The position numbers and the translations under genes are program-made. A stretch of 64,000 nt of DNA. It comes from Cephalotus follicularis. Taxonomy: Eukaryota > Streptophyta > Magnoliopsida > Oxalidales > Cephalotaceae. Below, one piece after another: positions 57,111 to 64,000 of this stretch. Below the pieces are notes generated by a model. It had not been told where the DNA came from. It searched no databases and saw nothing but the letters and a program-made list of their open reading frames with translations. Location of the stretch: positions 160,930 through 224,929 of the forward strand of contig BDDD01001761.1 in the NCBI GenBank assembly GCA_001972305.1. Reading direction: 5' to 3'. The number at the start of each line of letters is the position of its first letter. The first letter of the stretch is position 1.

Positions 57111-58170
57111 AAAACAATGAACAAGTATATCAAGCAATAGCAATTAAAATAACAATTCAAAGAGAGAGAGTTAGAGAGTTTGCAAACACTATTTTTAGAG
57201 TGGTTCGGCGTAACTCTTGCCTACGTCCACTTTTCCCAAGGATCTCCTTGAGTTTACACTAATCTCCGAATACAATTCCGGGTGCTATTCGGTACACCTT
57301 TGTGATTGAACTCAATCACTTACAATTTTCTTGGGTTCACTCCCCAATTTATTTTAGGGTTCACTCCCCTTTACAATCAAAGTAAATAAAATAGACTTTA
57401 GTTTTAAACCTCTCAATAAGGCTGGATTTTACAAGATAGAATCGCTCAATATAACTGAGAACAAATATGGCTTAAGATATAAGATGGAAGCTTTTGAGAT
57501 GAGCTTTGATTTTGAATGCTTGTTGTATGCTTTCTTTGAATGATCTTTGTATTTGATATCACTTGTGTTGCTCTTATCCTTCTCTTAAAACAATCTTTGT
57601 ATTTATATGTTTCTTGCCTCAGAGATCTGTTGGGTATTGTCTTGAATGTTGTTGCATAAAAAACGGCTCATTAAAACACTGTCAGAATTCTTTTCAGCGA
57701 GCAAAGCGTCGACTGTCTCCTTCAAAGCGTCGATGCTTATGTGACCGTTCGGAATTTAATTTGAATTTGTCGAGTCAAAGCGCAGACATTCTGGGTGTAG
57801 GAGTCGACTGTTGCCTCAAAGCGCAGACGGTTAGATCAAAGCGTAGCTGCTTGAGTCAAATTGAAATCCTCCTAAGTCACTGGTTTAATCAGCAGACTTC
57901 ATGTGTCAAAGCGCAGACGCTTAAATTTAGGCGTCGACAGTTTGCGCATTTGTTCCTCTCCTTAAAGCGCTTCACCGGTAGACGCTTTGTTCATTGTCTC
58001 GACTATTGCACAAAGCGATGACGCTTTATTTCTGAGCGTCGACAGTTTGCCCTGTTTCTGCAGTTTTTCGTGCTGTTTTGCGCTTTCTACGTTTTTCTTG
58101 CACACAAAGAAACTTGGTTAAACACAAATATGTTATCATCAAAACTAGGATTGAGACATAAATGTCAACA
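57110..58170 (-). repeat. Sirevirus 5' LTR (minus strand), end missing
   Basis: Colinear with 46665-47746. It lacks the last 45 bp of the LTR on its left side, where it joins gag. Confidence 0.87.
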
Positions 58171-58194
58171 ACATGGAAAAGAAAAATGTTTTAA

Positions 58195-58420
58195 TTCAAA
58201 GCGTTGACGCTTTTAGGAAAAACGTTAACACAAGGCGCTGCACAAACCGTCGAAGTAATGCATTGCAAAACACTACTAAAGCATCCATGGTAACATGATA
58301 ACACACAGCTAAGCATCGACGGTATGCATGACAAAACACTATGAAAGCGTCGACACTTACATATAACATACAACCAAAGCGTCGACAATTAGGGTATAAG
58401 CGTCGATAGGAATGAAAAAT
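58195..58420. repeat. Palindrome cluster upstream of the Tat pol remnant
   Basis: AAGCGTTGACGCTTTT, AAGCATCGACGG, AAGCGTCGACACTT, AAGCGTCGACAATT and AAGCGTCGATAGG occur in 225 bp outside any recognised LTR. Confidence 0.8.
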
Positions 58421-58500
58421 AGTCGGTGCTTAAGACAAACTGAGCGATAAAAAGAGTTTCAAAATCCAGTTTTCCTTAGAAATAAACTTGGAGAGGTGGA

Positions 58501-59340
58501 GAAAGAGGAACTAATAATGTTCCTAAAAAACAACATGGATGTGTTTGCTTGGTCTGCATAGGAGGTCCCTGGAATCAGCCCAGTGCATAAATCGAGTGTA
58601 GATTTGACGAGGACTCCGACCAAGCAAAAGAAAAGAAACTTCGCTCCCGAAAGGCAACAGGTGATAGCAGATGAGTAAATAAGCTATTAAAAGTGGGGTT
58701 CATAAGGGAAGTGCAATATTCTGACTGGTTTGCAAACCCGGTCCTAGTTAAGAAAGCTAATGGCAAATGGAGGATGTGCACATACTTTACAGACCTCAAC
58801 AAAGCTTGTCCAAAGGATCACTTCCCCCTCCCGAAGATTGATCAATTGGTGGATGCAACCTCAGGCTACAGAATGTTGAGTTTCTTGGATGCTTACTCTG
58901 GATATAATCAAATTCCAATGTATGAACCCGAAGAGAACAAAATAGCATTCATCACTGACAGGAATATGTATTGCTACAAAGTCATGCCCTTTGGGTTAAA
59001 CAACACTGGTGCGACCTACGAACGGTTGGTCAATAAGATCTTTGCACCTCAGATCGGGAGGAATATGGAGGTGTATATTGACGATATGCTCGTCAAGACG
59101 CCAGCAAGGAGTCCTCATATCAAGGACTTGGATGAGACTTTTGAAGTGCTAAGGAAATACAAAATGCGTCTCAATCCTTCAAAGTGTACTTTTGGGGTTA
59201 CTTCTAGTAAGTTCCTTGGGTTTATGGTTTCTAGTAGTGGAATAGAGGCCAACCCAGATAAGATCTCAGCAATTCAGAGCTTGAACCCTCCTCAATCTAT
59301 CAGGGATATACAGAGATTAAATGCAAAATCGCAGCCTTGA
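58501..59340 (+). pseudogene. Tat reverse transcriptase remnant
   Basis: Upstream frame MDVFAWSA (58536) with a stop, then from 58693 MGFIREVQYSDWFANPVLVK, the YFTDLNKACPKDHFPLPKID segment, FLDAYSGYNQIPM, MPFGLNNTGATYERL and the catalytic box VYIDDMLVKT (about 59070). It ends in a frame break after DIQRLNAKSQP at 59340. The motif set matches Tat-type gypsy RT. Confidence 0.9.
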
Positions 59341-59780
59341 GCAGGTTTATTTTTAAATCAGCGGAAAAATGCCTTCCTCTCTTCAAAGTGTTAAGAGATC
59401 CCAAGGTTTCTTGATCGGAAGAATGTCAAGCAGCCTTTGAGAAAGTGAAGGAGTACTTGACTTCCCCTCCTCTGATATCAAAACCAAGAGATGGGGAGGA
59501 CTTGTATTTGTACCTTGCGGCAACATCAGGCGCAGTGAGTGCAGTGATTGTCAGGGAAGAGGATAAAGTTCAAAGGCTGATATATTAAGTGAGCAAGGCT
59601 TTGAACGATGCCGAGGGGAGGTATCAATAGGTAGAGAAGTATGCATAGGCTCTCATTATTGCGGTGATGAAGTTGAGACCGTATTTTCAAGCCCACGCAA
59701 TCAAGGTTTTGACCGACAAACCACTTAGACAAGTGCTAGCAAAGATAGACACGTCAGACAGACTTTGTAGGAGATAATAC
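59341..59780 (+). pseudogene. Tat RNase H, first copy, remnant
   Basis: A shifted frame gives AFEKVKEYLTSPPLISKPRD, DLYLYLAATSGAVSAVIVRE, a stop near 59587, then ALNDAEGRYQ and MKLRPYFQAHAIKVLTDKPL. This is the regular gypsy RNase H with several stops. Confidence 0.75.
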
Positions 59781-60312
59781 ACTCACAGAGTATATAGAAA
59801 AAGACCCCTCCGAGAATGAGAGGGGGTTATGGAAGTTGTCAGTTGATGGCTCATCCTGTATCTTTGGGAGTGGAGCAAGTTTGGTGTTAACTACTCCATA
59901 TGGGTGGACCTTAGAGTATACTCTGAGATTTGGGTTCAAAGCTACAAATAATGAAGCTGAGTGGGAAGCTCTAATCCCCGGACTGACAATTGCAAAGCAC
60001 TTAGAGGTTCAAAAAATAGAAGCCTCTAGTGATTCTCAGGTAGTGGTTGGTCTGGTGAGTGGGAAGTATGAGGCCAGAGAAGACTCAATGGCTAAATACT
60101 TAGTACATGTTCAGAATTTGAAGTGGGCTTTCCAAGTATTCCAAGCGTTGAAAGTGTCCAGAGCGGAGAACGCCAGAGCAGACCAATTGTCAAAACTAGC
60201 CACAACCGAGGAATTAGAGAAAAATTCAACGACACTAGTACACTACTTGGACAGGCCCACCATTTCAGAAGTGTATGTGATGGATATTAATGTGCCACTA
60301 GAGCCGAATTAA
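59781..60312 (+). pseudogene. Second RNase H domain of the Tat element
   Basis: ENERGLWKLSVDGSSCIFGS starts a complete RNase H fold: Asp in VDGSS, Glu in NNEAEWEALIPGL, Asp in SSDSQVVVGLVSG and Asp in NARADQLSKLA, the four metal-binding positions. The 158-codon frame from 59836 to 60312 has no stop. This additional RNase H between the first RNase H and integrase is known from Tat-type elements. Confidence 0.85.
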
Positions 60313-61539
60313 ATGACTCCGTTCATTAAATTGTTAAGGGATGGAATTCTGCCAGAGGACCCGGAGGAGGCAAGAAGACTTGTGTATATCCAACAAGTAC
60401 CAATTCCGAGACGGGATCCTCTTCAAACGTTCTTTTTCTTTCCCTTGGTTAAGACACTTGACTCCTTCAGAGGCTGACTACGCACTAATGGAAGTCCATG
60501 AAGGAGTATTTGAAAATCACATGAGGGTCAAAACCTTGTCAAACAAATTGATAAAACAGGGTTATTTCTAGCTCACCATGCATCAAGATGCCATCAACTT
60601 TGTAAGAAAATGTGATAAGTGTCAGAGAAATGATAACATAAACAGAAGACCATCAGAGCCTTTGACATCTATCACAGCCTCTTAGCCCTTTACACAATGG
60701 CGAATGGACTTCGTCGGACCACTTCCAGTAGCAACGGGGCAGAGAAAATACCTCATTGTGGCGGTGGATTACTTCACCAAATGGGTGGAAGTCGTGTCCC
60801 TAGCTACAATAATAGAGAAGAATATGGAAAGCTTCATATGGAAGTCAATCATTTATCGTTTCAGAGTCCCACGAGTAATAGTCTTCGACAATAGGAAACA
60901 GTTTGATTGCCAGGCTTTCCGAGACTTTTGCAGAGAATGGAGGATTAAGCATAGGCTTACCTCAGTAGCCTACCCCAAGAGCAATGTACAAGCAGAGGTC
61001 ATTAACAGAGAAATCATATCATGGCTGAAAAATCGCCTTGAAGACAGCAAAGGAAGATGGACAGAGGAGTTACCAAGTGTACTATAGGCATATAGAACCA
61101 CTCTTCGGACCACAACTGGCGAGTCCCCATTCAACCTTTATTTCAGTTCAGAAGCTATCATGCCGGTGGAAATTGGAATGCATTCATCTAGAGTTGTGCA
61201 TTTCAGTAAGGAAAATAATGAAGAAGGATTGAGAAACCTCATTGATTTAGAAGAAAAGCTCAGAGATAAGACAGTCATCAAAGTAGCAGCTTATCAACAA
61301 AGGGTGAGCAGTTATTAGAATAAACGAGTGAATCCTAGACCACTAAAGGGAGGAGACCTAGTCCTCCAAAATGCAGCAATAGCTGATCCAACCAGTACCA
61401 GAGGAAAGCTAGCTCCGAATTGGGAGGGGCTCTACAAGGTGAAAAGAGTGATCCGATCAATAACATACAAACTCGAAACTCTAGGGGGTAGGGAGATTCC
61501 TAGGGCTTGAATGCCGAGCACATAAGGAAGTACTATCAA
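60313..61539 (+). pseudogene. Tat integrase remnant
   Basis: Zinc-binding part: HEGVFENHMRVK and CDKCQRNDNINR (after a stop at 60571). Core from 60704: MDFVGPLPVATGQRKYLIVA, VDYFTKWVEVVSLA (Asp), VIVFDNRKQFDCQAFRDFC (Asp) and NVQAEVINREIISWL (Glu). Stops at about 61085 and 61318 follow. The C-terminal part (NPRPLKGGDLVLQNA, KLAPNWEGLYKVKRVI) ends near 61510 with an NAEH-like end in another frame. All three catalytic acids are present. Confidence 0.88.
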
Positions 61540-62595
61540 TGACTAGTGCAAGTATGTACATATGTTCAAAATTCAAGAGTATCAATAAAGATGGATTTTT
61601 TCTTAAAAAAGAGCATGTTCAAGATTATAGTTACAAGTTTGCAAGGGAATGGAGGCTCAATGTTCAAGTCCTTAAACCTCTGAACAGCCACCAGACTAGT
61701 TCCCTCAGTCAAGAAGCTTTAATATAAGCTCGTCAGACCACGCTTACAAGAGAACAATCAGAGCAGGCTAAGGTCTCGAACAGACCGAGGTCTCAAATCA
61801 CCAAAGACTCCCATCTGAGGAGTACCAAAGACTTCAACGGGAGCAGTACTGAAAGACTCATAAGAGAGCAAAGTTAAAAGACTCCTAAGGGAGCAAAAGA
61901 CTCCTAAGGGAGCAAAAGACTTCTAAGGAAGCAATCAAAAAGATTCCAAACGAAGCAAACGCTGGTCAGCGGAGCTATAAAAATTTGTCAGACCAAACCA
62001 ACATCATTTCTTAAGAGGCGAATCCATAAGAACTCGCAATGATCAAGTTCATTGGCCGAGCGCTTTGATACAAGTGCTCTCATGGGGGATAGAAAGCTCG
62101 ACCGACCTGGTTTGAAAAATATCAGACCAGAGAGATCCTGGTCGACAAACCCATAAGAACTTGTCCGACCAGAATCATACCTTGATCAGCTAACATGTAA
62201 GAACTCGCAAAGATCAAGTATCTTTGCCTAAGCGCTTTGATACAAAGTGTCCTACGTGGACTATAAAGCTTAAGTATCTAAGTTTGTAAAATTTCAGACC
62301 ACTACAGAAGAAGTGTAGAACATAGATTAAGTAAAAATTCCTAAAGGGAATTGCAATGCTCAAATGAAACAGAAGTCAAGTTTTATTGCTTGCATCAAAT
62401 TTTTCCTAAGTGAATCGTAAGTGCTCCAATAAAGCTAAAAAAGTTGTAAAGGCATGCAAAGTGAGAAGAAATTCCTAAGGGAATAGAAAGTCAAGAGATG
62501 CCAAAGCCTTGTATTTTATTGCTTCAAGAAAAATTACATTACAAAAGCAAAAGTATAATTGCTCAAAAAAATACAAGGCAAAGAAAAATTCTACT
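61540..62595. other. Non-coding region downstream of the Tat pol, repeat-bearing
   Basis: Contains three 19-bp units AAAAGACTCCTAAGGGAGC (61876-61932) and degenerate relatives before them. It also has two copies of a longer segment with AAGAACTCGCAAWGATCAAGT and AAGCGCTTTGATACAA-type sequence (about 62028-62110 and 62186-62280). A repeat-rich non-coding region after pol is usual in this clade. Confidence 0.7.
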
Positions 62596-63990
62596 CTAAG
62601 ATTCATCCCCTGAAGGGATGTTATATACAGTTAGGGAAGGAAGAATTGGAAAGTCATCGGGCGGAGGGACAAAATTGGGAACCTCGGCAAGGCCAATATA
62701 CAGAACCATTGAACCAGGAAGATCTGCTCTAGGTGACCCCTCAAATCCCCGAGCATGACGTTGTTCTTCCTCATAGGCTCGAAGAGCTTTTTCTTCTGCT
62801 TCATCAACCCCATCAGGTAAGAAGTCGAACTCATTTACTGATGGAACACATATAACAGAGTCTAGGGGAAGCTCTGGATGATAGCCGACCAAGTTGTGGC
62901 AGGTGTAAAATCCACGGCGATAAAGTACCGCGGATTCCTTAAGGACCTCCCTGGTAAAATCTTCAGAGGACCTAAAGTCGTCCACGGCTTTGGACAGAGC
63001 ACCACGAAACTCATATGAAGCCTTGAAATCCGTGATGACTTTGTCCACCTCCTTTTTCACCAAATCTTCATCCCTACTTCGGTATCTAGAGAACTTCTCA
63101 TCCAGTGCACGAAACATCCTACTGACGTTCCAGAAGTCTCATTCAACTTTTCCCTTTTCTGCCTTCTCCTTCACCAAAGCTTCAACAGCTTACCTCTTTT
63201 CCCCTAGGACAGACTCTTGGGCCCCGAGCACCTCCTCCAATTGAGCACGAGTCTCGTCAGATGACCTCTTGAGCTCCATATTTTCAGCCTGAAGTTGCTC
63301 AATTACTGCATAGTCGTCTTTGGCACTCCCTAGTAGAAGGTAGGCGTCACCAAGAGCCTCGAAAAGAAAACCCAGAATCAAAGGAGGAGCTAAGAATTTA
63401 CGTAAAGAGAAAATGAGTGGAAGTTACAATCCCTTAAGTTGTTTTGAAAAAGGTGGGTCCACATCTGGCTGACGGACCAGCTCTTCCTCACCTCCTTCTC
63501 AGCGAGAAAGAGGCCCGACCTACCGAGCTCGATTGCTACCCCCGACGTTCTTAAGCTAACACTAGAGTTGCCGAGCTCTTCAAGAATCTCTCTTACCCGG
63601 TCGAGATCTTTGGGTGCATCGGGGTAGTCAGGGTCTTGAGGGCTCACCTCGGGATCCCCTTCCCGAGAAGCACTTTCCCGGTCTGCCTACCTCTATTTTT
63701 TGGAGGGACGGGGTGGAGGATCTTTGGTTTTTCTTTTGCCTTGAGCAATCTCGGCCCTGGTGGCCTCAACGGCAGCCCTAGCCTTGGCAGCCTTGGCTTT
63801 AGCAGCAGCCCTAGCTTCGGCCTCGGCGGCCTTAGCAGCAGCAGCGGCCTCCTCCGATGCTCTCTTCTCCTACGCTGCAACAGCTTTTTGAAGTGCCTTT
63901 TGTCTCTCCACCTCGGAAGTAGCCCTCGCTTACTCCCGAGTAACCCTTATGACATAAATAGTAGGTTACCGAGATGCCATTGCTGCACGG
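62596..63990 (-). pseudogene. Antisense coding region downstream of Tat pol
   Basis: On the minus strand, in several frames broken by stops and shifts: an Ala/Glu/Lys-rich helical stretch (EEAAAAAKAAEAEARAAAKA, 63860-63710), then SPQDPDYPDAPKDLDRVREI (about 63640-63580) and SVSLRTSGVAIELGRSGLFL. A coiled coil (VIEQLQAENMELKRSSDETR, about 63310) follows, and a 173-codon frame 63117-62596 (SAVLYRRGFYTCHNLVGYHP, PELPLDSVICVPSVNEFDF). Tat-type elements such as Grande are known to carry an additional gene in the opposite direction between pol and the 3' LTR, and this matches by position and orientation. Function unknown. Confidence 0.7.
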
Positions 63991-64000
63991 AAACACGAAG

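Larger units (their letters stand above)
46620..58170 (-). mobile_element. Sirevirus-type Ty1/copia element, minus strand, with extra ORF and two inserts
   Basis: Left (3') LTR 46620-47746, polypurine tract, extra ORF (48267-49544), RNase H, RT, integrase, protease and gag C-terminus (to about 57110), and right (5') LTR 57110-58170. The right LTR joins directly into mid-gag, so the PBS and gag N-terminus are deleted. A solo gypsy LTR (50375-53094) and a gypsy LTR fragment (53121-53868) interrupt the RT-RNase H region. Flanks GGAAT and ACATG do not match, so an ectopic recombination or deletion has removed the original right flank. Confidence 0.87.
58171..61539 (+). mobile_element. Tat-clade Ty3/gypsy pol region, plus strand
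   Basis: RT, RNase H, a second RNase H and integrase in gypsy order with many stops. The second RNase H after the first is characteristic of Tat/Ogre-type elements. No LTR or gag is visible on the left; the element begins abruptly after the Sirevirus LTR at 58170. Confidence 0.85.

Noticed and set aside
58171..61539. Continuation of the Athila element from 46619
   Set aside because: The second RNase H and the RT motifs are Tat-type, and flanks of the Sirevirus between them do not match.

Overview
This window is a repeat-saturated stretch of a plant nuclear genome, most likely a eudicot. Nearly all of it can be assigned to LTR retrotransposons of both plant superfamilies: Ty1/copia (three or more Sirevirus-like elements and one other copia) and Ty3/gypsy (Tekay-like chromovirus, Athila, Tat, and gag-only derivatives). 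The evidence is primer-binding sites matching the 3' ends of plant initiator-Met tRNA (TGGTATCAGAGC) or, in Athila, the TGGCGCCG-type site usually assigned to tRNA-Asp, together with TG...CA termini, 5-bp target duplications, gag zinc knuckles, YVDD/YIDD/FLDD reverse transcriptase motifs and polypurine tracts. I see no rRNA or tRNA genes and no intact host gene. The only host-like remnants are a decayed open frame at 12548-12895 and promoter-like DNA at 1162-2381.

Layout. 1-1161: end of a gypsy LTR. 1162-2381: low-copy-looking DNA. 2382-12466: a gag-only Sirevirus (target duplication CTTCT) whose 5' LTR carries a nested gag-only gypsy element (3497-7020, target duplication GTTTA) and whose 3' half holds an identical-looking 1885-bp tandem duplication. 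12467-14401: the pseudogene plus unclassified DNA. 14402-18028: two LTR remnants (gypsy-type, then Athila). 18029-43355: a copia element on the minus strand; its left LTR was entered by a Tekay-like chromovirus (19675-32037), whose own 5' LTR was entered by another gag-only gypsy element (21023-25656), with further LTR debris at 32038-35344. 43356-46619: an Athila LTR plus gag. 46620-58170: a Sirevirus on the minus strand with gag, protease, integrase, RT and RNase H, an additional 425-codon uninterrupted ORF downstream of pol, and a gypsy solo LTR (50375-53094, target duplication GATTT) and an LTR fragment inside its RNase H region. 58171-64000: a Tat-clade element with two RNase H domains, followed by an antisense coding region.

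Most coding regions are decayed, and the premature stops fit C-to-T loss of Gln, Trp and Arg codons. The exception is the extra ORF at 48267-49544.

The most unusual signal is not a gene. LTRs from at least six unrelated element lineages carry clusters of short palindromes all centred on TCGA (usually GTCGAC), each family with its own arms: CAGTCGACTG, AAGCGTCGACGCTT, GACGTCGACGTC or GGCGTTGACGCC-like. They recur every few tens of bases, vary in number between the two LTRs of one element, decay mainly at CpG, and also appear outside LTRs, just upstream of the extra Sirevirus ORF and upstream of the Tat pol region. Coordinates and identities were read by eye; lineage names rest on motif recognition and not on a database search.
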